From: Methylobacterium platani
GTDB lineage: Bacteria; Pseudomonadota; Alphaproteobacteria; Rhizobiales; Beijerinckiaceae
Direction: 5' to 3'
DNA: 64,000 nucleotides
Assembly: GCF_001653715.1 (NCBI RefSeq)
Contig: NZ_LWHQ01000016.1
Coordinates: forward strand, 52,655-116,654
The translations under genes were made by a program, and so were the position numbers. Shown piece after piece: positions 53,093-61,149 of the stretch (the first letter of the stretch is position 1; every line of letters starts with the position of its first letter). The notes under the pieces were generated by a model. The model was not told where the DNA came from, searched no databases, and saw only the letters and a list, made by a program, of their open reading frames with translations.

Positions 53093-54714
53093 CCCGCATC
53101 GCCGGCGGCCGGGTGGTCGATCCGACCGCCGGGCGCGACGCCGTCAGTGACGTCTGGATCGAGGACGGCCGCGTCGTCGCCCCCTCGGACCGCGCGCCCG
53201 ACCGCACCATCGACGCCGCCGGCTGCATCGTCATGGCGGGCGGCGTCGAGGTCCACTCGCACATCGCCGGCGGCAACGTGGTGCTGGCGCGCCTGCTGCT
53301 GCCGGAGCTCGGCGTCTCCGAGCCCGACGCGCCGAACCCGCACGGGTCGGGCCGCGACGTCGGGATGCTCTACGCCCGGATGGGCTACACCACCGCGGTC
53401 GAGCCGGCGATGCCGCCGGTCAACGCGCTCGCGACCCAGCTCGAGCTCGCCGAGATCCCGCTCCTCGACCGGGGCGGGCTGTGCGTGATGGGCAACGACG
53501 ACCAGCTGCTGCAGCTCCTGCGCGACCGCGAGAGCGCGGATGCCGTGCGCGACCTCGTGGCGCTCAACGTCGCGACCTCGCGGGCGCTCGGGGTCAAGGT
53601 CATCAATGCCGGCGGCGCCGACGCCTTCAAGGACGGGGCGGTCCGCTTCGCCCTCGACGACGAGGTGCCGGCCTACGGGCTGACCTCGCGCACCATCCTC
53701 AACGGGCTCCTCGACGCGGTCGAGGCGCTGAAGGTGCCGCACCCGCTCCACGTCCATTGCAGCAATCTCGGCCTGCCGGGGGCCGACGACAGCCTGATCG
53801 AGACGCTGGAAGCGGCGGAAGGCCGGCGGATCCACTTCGCCCACGCCCAGTTCTACGCCTACGCGGCGGTCGACAAGGACAACCCGCTGACCGGCGGCTT
53901 CACCTCGGCCGCGCCGCGCATCGCCGAGGCGCTGGCGCGCCATCCCAACGCTACCCTCGATATCGGCCAGGTGGTGTTCGGCCAGACCGCGACGATCTCG
54001 CTCGACATCCTGCGCCAGTTCTCCGGCCGCAAGGCGGCGAGCCCGAGGAAATGGATCGTCAATGCCGGCGACGCCGAGGGCGGCGGCATCGTGCCGTTCC
54101 GCTACCGCGACCGCGGCCCGACCTCGTCGCTGCAATTCGCCATCGGGCTCGAGATGATGCTGCTCTCGCCCGACCCGGAGCGCACCATCCTGACCACCGA
54201 CCACCCGAATGGCGGGCCCTTCACCGCCTATCCGCGCATCCTCCACCTCCTGATGGACAAGGAGGCCCGCGACCGCGAGGTCGCCGCCCACCCGAAGGTC
54301 GCCGCCGAACGCTCGGGCCTGGCAGGCATCGAGCGCGAATACACCTTGTCGGAGGTGGCGCAGCTCACCCGCTCGGGCCCGGCGAAGCTCCTCGGCCTCG
54401 CCGATCGCGGCCACCTGCGCCCCGGGGCACGAGCCGACGTCGCGATCTACCGCGACCAGCCGGACCGGACCGCGATGTTCGCCCGCGCCCACCGGGTGCT
54501 GAAGGACGGCGCGGTGATCGTCGAGGACGGCGAGGTCGTCGCCTGGACCCGCGGCCATACGCTCAGCCTCTCCGTCGAGGCCGATGCCGGCATGGCGCGG
54601 CGGACCGATGCCTATCTCCAGGGCCGCTTCGGCGCCGGTCTCTCGAGCTTCACCGTACCCGATGCGGCTTTTCCCGATCGTGAGGTCTTCGAGGCGGTGT
54701 CATGCCGGACCTGA
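53086..54714 (+). CDS. fhcA: Formyltransferase/hydrolase complex subunit A (formylmethylofuran hydrolase)
   Basis: This 542-aa amidohydrolase-fold subunit hydrolyses the formylmethylofuran intermediate to formate. Metal-site motifs: GGVEVHSHIAGGN (HxH, about 56-60), KVINAGGADAFKDG, HVHCSNLG (about 222-229), HFAHAQFYAYA and TILTTDHPNGGPF (Asp ~368). It overlaps fhcB at the start and fhcD at the end (13 bp), so translation of the four subunits is linked. Confidence 0.97.
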   Translation: MLTRIAGGRVVDPTAGRDAVSDVWIEDGRVVAPSDRAPDRTIDAAGCIVMAGGVEVHSHIAGGNVVLARLLLPELGVSEPDAPNPHGSGRDVGMLYARMGYTTAVEPAMPPVNALATQLELAEIPLLDRGGLCVMGNDDQLLQLLRDRESADAVRDLVALNVATSRALGVKVINAGGADAFKDGAVRFALDDEVPAYGLTSRTILNGLLDAVEALKVPHPLHVHCSNLGLPGADDSLIETLEAAEGRRIHFAHAQFYAYAAVDKDNPLTGGFTSAAPRIAEALARHPNATLDIGQVVFGQTATISLDILRQFSGRKAASPRKWIVNAGDAEGGGIVPFRYRDRGPTSSLQFAIGLEMMLLSPDPERTILTTDHPNGGPFTAYPRILHLLMDKEARDREVAAHPKVAAERSGLAGIEREYTLSEVAQLTRSGPAKLLGLADRGHLRPGARADVAIYRDQPDRTAMFARAHRVLKDGAVIVEDGEVVAWTRGHTLSLSVEADAGMARRTDAYLQGRFGAGLSSFTVPDAAFPDREVFEAVSCRT

Positions 54715-55634
54715 TTCTCCACGGCATCCGGGTCGAGGACACCTTCGCGGAGGCCTTCGACATGGCGGCCACCGCCCTGGTGCTGACCGCCGAGACGCCC
54801 GAATGGGCGATGATCGCCGCGACCACGATGACGGGCTTCGCCACCTCGGTGATCGGCTGCGGTGCCGAGGCCGGGATCGATGCCGTGCTCTCGCCCGGCG
54901 AGACCCCGGACGGGCGCCCGGGCGTGCGGGTGCTGCTGCTCGGCTTCGATGCCGGCGGCCTCAAGGACCAGCTCCTGCGCCGGGTCGGGCAATGCGTGCT
55001 GACCTCGCCGGGCAGCGCGGTCTTCGCCGGGATCGCCTGGGACGACCCCAACGTCGGCAAGGCCCTGAAGCTCGGCGGCGCGATCCGCTATTTCGGCGAC
55101 GGCTTCGCCACGGCCAAGCGCGTCGAAGGCCGGCGCTACTGGCGCACGCCGGTGATGGACGGCGAGTTCCTGTGCGAGCACTCGGTCCCGACGATCAATG
55201 GCGCGGTCGGCGGCGGCAACCTGCTGTTCCTCGGCCGGCGCTTCTCCGACACCCTGCGGGTGGCCGAGATCGCGGTCGCGGCGGCGCGCACGATCCCCGA
55301 CGTGATCCTGCCCTTCCCGGGCGGCGTGGTGCGCTCCGGCTCCAAGGTCGGCGCGCGCACCAAGGGCATGATGGCCTCGACCAACGACGCCTACTGCCCG
55401 ACCCTCAAGGGCCGCGCCGGCTCGGCCCTGCCGCCGGAGGTCGACGTGGTCTTGGAGATCGTCATCGACGGGCTGTCGTCGGCGAGCGTCGCGGCCGCGA
55501 TGCGGGCGGCGCTCCACGCCTCGACCAGGGCCGGGGCCGATCTCGGCCTCGTCGCGGTCACGGCGGGCAATTACGGCGGCAACCTCGGCCGCCACCACTT
55601 CCACCTTCGCGACCTCATCGGGGAGGCCGCATGA
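54702..55634 (+). CDS. fhcD: Formyltransferase/hydrolase complex subunit D (formylmethylofuran:H4MPT formyltransferase)
   Basis: This 310-aa protein of the Ftr family transfers formyl from formyl-H4MPT to methylofuran. Signatures: ILHGIRVEDTFAEAFDMAATALVLTAETPEWAM, TMTGFATSVIGCGAEAGID, DGRPGVRVLLLGF, YFGDGFATAKRVEGRRYWRTPVMDGEFLCE, GGGNLLFLG, MMASTNDAYCPTL and SAVTAGNYGGNLGRHHFHLRDL-like end. It is coupled to fhcA and to fhcC (ATGA). Confidence 0.97.
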   Translation: MPDLILHGIRVEDTFAEAFDMAATALVLTAETPEWAMIAATTMTGFATSVIGCGAEAGIDAVLSPGETPDGRPGVRVLLLGFDAGGLKDQLLRRVGQCVLTSPGSAVFAGIAWDDPNVGKALKLGGAIRYFGDGFATAKRVEGRRYWRTPVMDGEFLCEHSVPTINGAVGGGNLLFLGRRFSDTLRVAEIAVAAARTIPDVILPFPGGVVRSGSKVGARTKGMMASTNDAYCPTLKGRAGSALPPEVDVVLEIVIDGLSSASVAAAMRAALHASTRAGADLGLVAVTAGNYGGNLGRHHFHLRDLIGEAA

Positions 55635-56425
55635 GCACCCTCACGCTCCGCGAGGCGCCCGAGCGCCTGGACCTCGCCGGCCTCACCCCCGCCGCCCTCG
55701 CCGGCCTGTCGGAGGCGGAGGCCGCCCGCCTGGTCGTCGGCACCGGCCGGCGCGGCCTCACGCTGGGCGACTGCTTCGCGCTTCGGCTCGACGGCTCGGA
55801 CGAGGTACGGATCGTCGGCGCCACCGACCGGCTCGACCGGGTCGGCGCGGGCCTGTCCGCCGGGCGGATCGTGGTCGAGGGCGATGTCGGCCAGCGCCTC
55901 GGCGCCGGCATGACGGGCGGGACGGTGACCGTCTCCGGCTCCGCCGGCCCCTTCGCCGGCACGGCCGCCAGGGGCGGCACGATCCGCATCGCCGGCGATG
56001 CCGGCGAGAGCGCCGGCGGCGCCCTCCACGGCGCGGCGGCCGGGCTCGACGGCGCGACGCTGGTGATCGACGGCACGGCCGGCGATCGCCTCGGCGACCG
56101 GATGCGCGCCGGGCTGATCGTCGCGACGGCGGCCGGCGCCCATGCGGGCTCCCGGATGATCGCCGGCACGATCGTGGCCGACGCGATCGGCGACCATCCC
56201 GGCTACGGCATGCGCCGCGGCACCCTGGTCGCCGCTCGCCACGGCGCCCTGCTGCCGACCTTCGTCGAGACCGGGCGGCAGGACCTCGTGGTGCTGAAGC
56301 TCCTGGCGAAGTCGCTGGACGCCCTGGCGCCGGAGGCGGCGTCGCTCCTGCGGGCGCCGATGCGCCGCTACGGCGGCGACCTCGCGACGCTGGGCAAGGG
56401 CGAGCTGTTCACGCCGGCGGGGTGA
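55631..56425 (+). CDS. fhcC: Formyltransferase/hydrolase complex subunit C
   Basis: This 264-aa subunit has a right-handed beta-helix of GxxxGxxMxGG-type turns (VEGDVGQRLGAGMTGGTVTVSG, GTAARGGTIRIAGDAGES, GDRLGDRMRAGLIVATAA, GSRMIAGTIVADAIGDHPGYGMRRGTLVA), as in FwdC/FmdC and GltB C-terminal domains. It tethers the hydrolase and transferase parts. It ends the fhcBADC operon; repeat R4 follows 190 bp later. Confidence 0.96.
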   Translation: MSTLTLREAPERLDLAGLTPAALAGLSEAEAARLVVGTGRRGLTLGDCFALRLDGSDEVRIVGATDRLDRVGAGLSAGRIVVEGDVGQRLGAGMTGGTVTVSGSAGPFAGTAARGGTIRIAGDAGESAGGALHGAAAGLDGATLVIDGTAGDRLGDRMRAGLIVATAAGAHAGSRMIAGTIVADAIGDHPGYGMRRGTLVAARHGALLPTFVETGRQDLVVLKLLAKSLDALAPEAASLLRAPMRRYGGDLATLGKGELFTPAG

Positions 56426-56614
56426 GAGCAACGACCACGGGCCGGGGTTGCCTCTCCGACGGTTCTCCCCCCCTCGATGTCATCCCGGGGCCGCACAGCG
56501 GAACCCGGAATGGCATGGGACATGGCAGAATAGCCCACCGTAGCTACTCAGCGACCATCCGATTCTCTGCGCGATCTTCGCCTTATCTATTTCTGGATCG
56601 ATAAAGCACCGGAT

Positions 56615-56824
56615 CCCCTCTCCCGTGTGGGAGAGGGGTAGGGGTGAGGGTGACACGCTTCAGGATCAATCTCTGGACGTCACGCTGCCAGCACGACGTT
56701 CAGCGCTCTATACTGAAGCGTGTCACCCTCACGCGGGATCTTCGATCCCCCGGCCCCTCTCCCACGCCTTGCAGCGATACCGGGCAAGGATCCTCCGGCA
56801 AGCCCGGCATCGCCTGGAGAGGGG
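56615..56824. repeat. Mosaic palindromic intergenic repeat, copy R4 (longest)
   Basis: It has the outer hairpin tcccctctcccgtgtgggagagggg at the left, inner arms gagggtgacacgcttcag and ctgaagcgtgtcaccctc, and on the right the module with gataccgggcaagg and cgcctggagagggg that is the inverse of R2. No gene is seen between 56426 and 56867. Confidence 0.88.
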
Positions 56825-56867
56825 AGTCGCGCTCTACCTTTTTCGAATTGAAGAATCGCAAATCGTA

Positions 56868-57479
56868 TTACAACCTCGCCTGGATCTTCTTCGCGATCGC
56901 GCCCAGCCGCTGCTCCAGCAGGGTCGGCACCTCGCAGACATAGGTCAGCGACTGGCTGCGCTCCTGGAAGATGCGCTTGTCCCAGGCGAAGCGGGTCTCG
57001 AGCTCGGTCAGCTCCTTGGTGTCGGGCACGTCCGGCGCGGTCTTCACCTCGCTGATCTTCCCGGCCTCGTCGCGGATGCGCTCGGCCATCACCCGCTGGC
57101 CGCGGGCGTAGCGGCCGATGCCGGCCACCACCTTGTCGCGCTCGCCGTTCAGCACCTCGAACACGCCGGCGAAGACGCGGGTCAGGCGGGCGTCCTTCTC
57201 GGCCTTGTCCAGCTTCCCCGCGAAGGCGTCGAGGAGGCCGTCGACCTCCTCCAGCGGCAGCCGGCGCGACGCGATCTTCTGGGCGAGCAGGGCCGCGTCG
57301 GTGTCGTTGCCCCACTCGGCCAGCGCCTGGGTCGGGTCGGGCCCGGTCCAGACCGCGCCGGGGCCGAGGGTCGAGACCTTGCGCTGGGCGCAGGGCCAGT
57401 CGGGATCGGCCTTGGGCTGGGCGAGCGCCGGGGCGGCGCCGAGGATCAGCAGCGTGGCGAGAGCGGAACGGAGCATCAT
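56868..57479 (-). CDS. Exported protein of the lanthanide/PQQ ABC cluster (LutG-like)
   Basis: This 203-aa periplasmic protein has a signal peptide (MLRSALATLLILGAAPALAQ). The mature part is PDWPCAQRKVSTLGPGAVWTGPD (two of its few Cys residues are in this family at similar places), then helical: ALAEWGNDTDAALLAQKIASRRLPLEEVDGLLDAFAGKL and a C-terminal FAWDKRIFQERSQSLTYVCEVPTLLEQRL. The position (after permease) and order match LutG of M. extorquens. ATG 57479 is six bases from GAGAGAG. Function unknown. Confidence 0.75.
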   Translation of the reverse strand: MMLRSALATLLILGAAPALAQPKADPDWPCAQRKVSTLGPGAVWTGPDPTQALAEWGNDTDAALLAQKIASRRLPLEEVDGLLDAFAGKLDKAEKDARLTRVFAGVFEVLNGERDKVVAGIGRYARGQRVMAERIRDEAGKISEVKTAPDVPDTKELTELETRFAWDKRIFQERSQSLTYVCEVPTLLEQRLGAIAKKIQARL

Positions 57480-57500
57480 GGACATCTCTCTCACAGGCGG

Positions 57501-58358
57501 TCAGCCCGCATCTCCGGCCGGGCCGCCGCGCCGGGCGAGCAGCCCGCGGCCGGGATCGTAGGCGGCCACCGCCATGACGAAGAACGCGAGTCCGGTCCCG
57601 ACCACGACCGCGCAGGAAACCGGGTTGAAGGCGCCGTAGAGCGCGAAGCGCACCAGCTCGACGGCGTGGGTGAACGGGTTGATCTGGCAGATCCAGTAGA
57701 GCGTCGCGCTCGATTCGTTGATCCGCCACAGCGGGTAGAGCGCCGAGGAGGCGAAGAACATCGGGAAGATCACGAAGTTCATCACGCTGGCGAAGTTCTC
57801 GAGCTGGCGCACGAGCGACGACAGGAACAGCCCGATCGCGCCGAGCATCAGCCCCGCGGCGAGGAAGGCCGGCAGGGCGTAGAGGTAGCCCATCCACGGG
57901 ATGTCGGTCTCGAAGAAGCTCGCCACGGCCAGGAACACGTAGGCCTGGATCAAGGAGACGATCACCCCGGCGACGAGCTTGGCGAAGAGCAGGCTCCAGC
58001 GCGGATAGGGGCTGGTGAGCAGCACCCGCATCGAGCCGACCTCGCGGTCGTAGACCATCGACAGCGAGGATTGCATGCCGTTGAACAGCTGGATCATCAC
58101 CGCGAGGCCCGGCACGACGTAGACCTCGTAGAGGACGTAGGTCTCGTAAGGCGGCGTGATCGACAGGCCGAGGGTGTTGCGGAATCCGGCGGCGAAGATG
58201 AACAGCCAGACCAGCGGCCGCACCAGCGCCGAGAAGAACCGCTCCTTCTGGTTGAAGAAGCGCAACAGCTCCCGGCGGACGATGCCGGCGAGCGCGATGA
58301 GGTAGCCGCCGGCATCGAGCCGTCCGCGGACCGGGGTGAGGCTCGCCCCCGCGCTCAT
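57501..58358 (-). CDS. ABC-2 type permease (LutF-like)
   Basis: This 285-aa protein has six membrane segments typical of NodJ/ABC-2 transporters: RPLVWLFIFAAGF, VVPGLAVMIQLFNGMQSSLSMVYDREVGSMRVLLTSPYPRW (coupling helix), VIVSLIQAYVFLAVASFF, FASVMNFVIFPMFFASSALYPLW and NPFTHAVELVRFALYG. It is the inner-membrane pore of the PQQ-associated alcohol/lanthanide ABC system, with the ATPase gene overlapping by 4 bp. Confidence 0.88.
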   Translation of the reverse strand: MSAGASLTPVRGRLDAGGYLIALAGIVRRELLRFFNQKERFFSALVRPLVWLFIFAAGFRNTLGLSITPPYETYVLYEVYVVPGLAVMIQLFNGMQSSLSMVYDREVGSMRVLLTSPYPRWSLLFAKLVAGVIVSLIQAYVFLAVASFFETDIPWMGYLYALPAFLAAGLMLGAIGLFLSSLVRQLENFASVMNFVIFPMFFASSALYPLWRINESSATLYWICQINPFTHAVELVRFALYGAFNPVSCAVVVGTGLAFFVMAVAAYDPGRGLLARRGGPAGDAG

Positions 58359-59104
58359 GCGACCCTCCTCGGCTCGGGTCCGCGCGCGGCGGTCATCTGG
58401 CGGAACGCGGTCTCGAGGGAGCCGGAGGGCTCGCTCAAGGCCCCGGCGAGGCCGCGGGCGACGATGCGGCCGCGATGCAGCACCACGACCCGGTCGCCCG
58501 CGTCGACCTCGTCGAAGATGTGGGTGGCCCAGAGCACCGACAGCCCCTCCTCCCGCACCAGCGCGCGGACGATGGCGACGATGTCGGCGCGGGATTCGAG
58601 GTCGAGGCCGACGGTCGGCTCGTCGAGGAGCAGCAGGTCGGGGGCGTGGATCAGCGCCCGGGCGATCTCGATCCGCCGCGACTGGCCGCCCGACAGGGTG
58701 CGGATCTTGTCGTCGCGCCGCTCCAGGAGGCCGATGCGGGCAAGCAGCGACTCGATCCGCGCCAGAGCCGCCTTGCGGGGAATGCCGTGGAGCGCCGCGT
58801 GGTAGAGCAGGTTCTGGCGCACCGTCAGGTCGGTATCGAGGGTGCGGGCCTGGAACACCACGCCGAGGCGGGCGAGCGCACGCGACGGCTCGCGGTTCAG
58901 GTCGTGCCCGAGCAGCGCGACCCGGCCGGCCTGGCTGGCGTAGAGCCGCGTCACCACCGAGAACAGGGTGGTCTTGCCGGCGCCGTTCGGCCCGAGCAGC
59001 GCCACGAAGGCGGCGCGCGGCACCGCGAACGACACGTCGTCGAGCGCCGTGCGGGCGCCGAAGCGATGGGTCACGCCCTCGACCGCCAGCGCCTCCGCGC
59101 TCAT
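58355..59104 (-). CDS. ABC transporter ATP-binding protein (LutE-like)
   Basis: This 249-aa ATPase has Walker A GPNGAGKT (about 36-43), Q-loop VFQARTLD, signature LSGGQSRRIEIARAL, Walker B LLLLDEPTVGLDLES and the H-loop WATHIFDE. It is of the NodI/CcmA type that drives ABC-2 permeases, matching the PQQ-dependent alcohol dehydrogenase system ATPase family (TIGR03864). In M. extorquens the equivalent is LutE of the lanthanide cluster. Confidence 0.9.
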   Translation of the reverse strand: MSAEALAVEGVTHRFGARTALDDVSFAVPRAAFVALLGPNGAGKTTLFSVVTRLYASQAGRVALLGHDLNREPSRALARLGVVFQARTLDTDLTVRQNLLYHAALHGIPRKAALARIESLLARIGLLERRDDKIRTLSGGQSRRIEIARALIHAPDLLLLDEPTVGLDLESRADIVAIVRALVREEGLSVLWATHIFDEVDAGDRVVVLHRGRIVARGLAGALSEPSGSLETAFRQMTAARGPEPRRVA

Positions 59105-59340
59105 CGGCCGAGCGCCCAGCGGGCGTCCCGCACCGCGTCGAGACACTCGTCGTATTCCTTCTCGCCGAGTTCCCGCTCGGCGACGCGCAGCTCCTTCTTG
59201 AGCGTCCGCGCGACCGCCTCGGGCGGCGACTTCGCCAGCTCGGCCTTGATCGTCGCGATGCCGTCCCGGCACGACGCCGCGTCGTCGGCGCGAGCGGGGA
59301 GCGCCGTCAGCAGGATGAGGGCGGCGAGGGCGAGACGCAT
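59101..59340 (-). CDS. Small exported protein of the Lut-like cluster (LutD-position)
   Basis: This 79-aa protein has a signal peptide (LALAALILLTALPARA) and a short helical mature part (DDAASCRDGIATIKAELAKSPPEAVARTLKKELRVAERELGEKEYDECLDAVRDARWALGR). The mature region is acidic with two Cys. GGAGGA lies 10 nt before the ATG. It overlaps the ATPase gene by 4 bp. Gene position matches the small exported lutD of M. extorquens. It might bind metal, which is not shown. Confidence 0.72.
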   Translation of the reverse strand: MRLALAALILLTALPARADDAASCRDGIATIKAELAKSPPEAVARTLKKELRVAERELGEKEYDECLDAVRDARWALGR

Positions 59341-59404
59341 CCGTGGGATTCCTCCGGTTCTTTCGGGGCGATGTAGGCCGCGCGGGGGGAGCCGCAAACC
59401 CCTG

Positions 59405-59827
59405 TCACTTCACGATGAAGCGCCCGGTCATGCCGCGGCTCTCCAGTCCCTGGACCGACCACGGGAACTCGCCCGCCCGCACCGTCACGAACTCCACCGC
59501 GATCGTGCCCTGGTCGTCGAATTCGAGGTGGTGCGGCGGCCCGGCCATGTGCACCTCGAGGTGATTGATGACGATCTGGTTCATCCACACGCCGCGGAAG
59601 AACTCGCTGGCGAAGAACTTGTACTCCTTCTGCCCCTTGGCGGTGATGCGCAGCCGGTAGGACTTGCCGGCCTCCATCTCGATGTCCTTCACCGGGACGG
59701 CGTAGTCGTTGTCCTCGGCGCCGAGGACCAGGTCGGGCAGGTCGGTGCGGCCCTTGGTGAGGTCGTGGGCGAAGGCGTGGGTGGCGAGGAGGCTCGCGGT
59801 GAGGGCGGCGGTGAGAAGGACGCGCAT
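59405..59827 (-). CDS. Cupredoxin-like exported protein (LutC-position)
   Basis: This 140-aa protein has a signal peptide (MRVLLTAALTASLLATHAFA) and a beta-sandwich of cupredoxin type (DYAVPVKDIEMEAGKSYRLRITAKGQKEYKFFASEFFRGVWMNQIVINHLEVHMAGPPHHLEFDDQGTIAVEFVTVRAGEFPWSVQGLESRGMTGRFIVK). It has a C-terminal GMTGRFIV and His-rich VHMAGPPHH, but lacks the usual Cys ligand, so classical type-1 copper is doubtful. Position matches lutC. Function unknown. Confidence 0.75.
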   Translation of the reverse strand: MRVLLTAALTASLLATHAFAHDLTKGRTDLPDLVLGAEDNDYAVPVKDIEMEAGKSYRLRITAKGQKEYKFFASEFFRGVWMNQIVINHLEVHMAGPPHHLEFDDQGTIAVEFVTVRAGEFPWSVQGLESRGMTGRFIVK

Positions 59828-59857
59828 GGATGATCCGGATGGGAGGTCGAGCACATT

Positions 59858-60005
59858 CCCCTCTCCCGTGTGGGAGAGGGGCCGGGGGTGAGGGTGCTAC
59901 GGTTCTGAGTCTGACTCCAACCGTCACGCTGCCAGCACGACGGCAGGATCTACATTCGGAAGCGTGTCACCCTCACCCCTACCCCTCTCCCAAACGGGAG
60001 AGGGG
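59858..60005. repeat. Mosaic palindromic intergenic repeat, copy R5
   Basis: It is nearly the same as R1 over most of its length (tcccgtgtgggagaggggccgggggtgagggtgctacggttctgagtc in common positions; then gctgccagcacga). The distal arm is cctcacccctacccctctccc. It lies between the cupredoxin-like and beta-propeller genes of the Lut-like operon and splits it. Confidence 0.9.
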
Positions 60006-60044
60006 ATCCCGCGCTCCACTGGTCTCGGAGCGCGGTGGGGAAAA

Positions 60045-61028
60045 CTACTGCGGCGAGACCGCGACGCCCCACGGCAACAGGCCGACGGGAATGCTCTTCG
60101 TCACCTTCATCGCCGCGACGTCGATCACCGAGACGTCGTTCGAGGTGCCGTTGGTGGTGAAGAGCAGCTTCTGGTCGGGCGTGAAGGCGAGCTGCCACAC
60201 CCGCTGGCCGACCGGCAGGTACTTCTCGACCTCGTAGGTCCTGGCATCGATCACCGCGACCCGGTTGGCGGGGCCGAGCGCCACGAAGCCCTTGGTCCCG
60301 TCCCGGGTCAGGCGGATGCCGACCGGCTGGATCTGCTCGTCGGTGACGCCCGGGATCTTGAAGGTGATCTTCTTGACCACCTTGCGGGTCTCGACGTCGA
60401 TGACCGAGACGGTGCCGCCGACCTCGGCCGAGACCCAGAGCCACTTGCCGTCCTGGCTGAACTCGGCGAAGCGGGGCCGGGCGTCGACCAGCACGTTGTC
60501 GATCACCTGGAAGGTCTTGGTGTCGATGAAGTGGGCCATGTTGGTGGTCTCGGAGGTGTTGACCAGGATCGAGCCGTCCGGGCTCAACCCCATCCCCTCC
60601 GGCTCGACGCCGACCGGCACCTCGGCCACCACCTTGTTCTTCTCGATGTCGAGCACCGTGACCTGGCTGTCGTCCTCGTTGGCGACGTAGAGCGGGTTGC
60701 CGGAGGGGCTGGCGATGAACTGCTCCGGGTCCGGCCCCGAGCGCAGCGAGCGCACGACCTTGCCGGTCTTGGTGTCCAGCACGTCGATGCGGTCGTCGTC
60801 GCTGGCGCAGACGTAGAGCAGGCTCCCGTCCTTCCCCACCGTGATCCCGCGCGGGCGCCGCCCGACCGGCCAGGTCGCCGTGACCTTCAGGCTGTCGACG
60901 TCGATGACGCTGACCGAGTTGCCCTTCTCGTTGGTGACATAGACCGTGGTGGCATGGGCGGGCGCGGCGGCGAGGAGCGCGGCCGCGAGCATCGCGCAGG
61001 GCGCCGGTCCGATCCGGTGACGGCTCAT
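60045..61028 (-). CDS. YVTN beta-propeller periplasmic protein (LutB-like, PQQ-linked)
   Basis: This 327-aa exported protein has a signal peptide (CAMLAAALLAAAPAHA) and seven YVTN-type blades, e.g. VYVTNEKGNSVSVIDVDSLKVTATWPVGRRPRGI, LYVANEDDSQVTVLDIEKNKVVAEVPVGVEPEGMG and LLFTTNGTSNDVSVIDVAAMKVTKSIPVGLLPWGV. This is the PQQ-dependent catabolism-associated propeller family (TIGR03866). The order places it as lutB. Ligand and partner unknown. Confidence 0.9.
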   Translation of the reverse strand: MSRHRIGPAPCAMLAAALLAAAPAHATTVYVTNEKGNSVSVIDVDSLKVTATWPVGRRPRGITVGKDGSLLYVCASDDDRIDVLDTKTGKVVRSLRSGPDPEQFIASPSGNPLYVANEDDSQVTVLDIEKNKVVAEVPVGVEPEGMGLSPDGSILVNTSETTNMAHFIDTKTFQVIDNVLVDARPRFAEFSQDGKWLWVSAEVGGTVSVIDVETRKVVKKITFKIPGVTDEQIQPVGIRLTRDGTKGFVALGPANRVAVIDARTYEVEKYLPVGQRVWQLAFTPDQKLLFTTNGTSNDVSVIDVAAMKVTKSIPVGLLPWGVAVSPQ

Positions 61029-61149
61029 TCATCCTCCCTTCCGGCCGCGCTCTTGTCCCCGCGGTCCGTCTTCTGGTCTCGGGTTCTTACATCTCGGGTA
61101 CTTACCTGGCCCGCCGCGCCATCGCGCGCGAGACCGACTTATGGCCGGG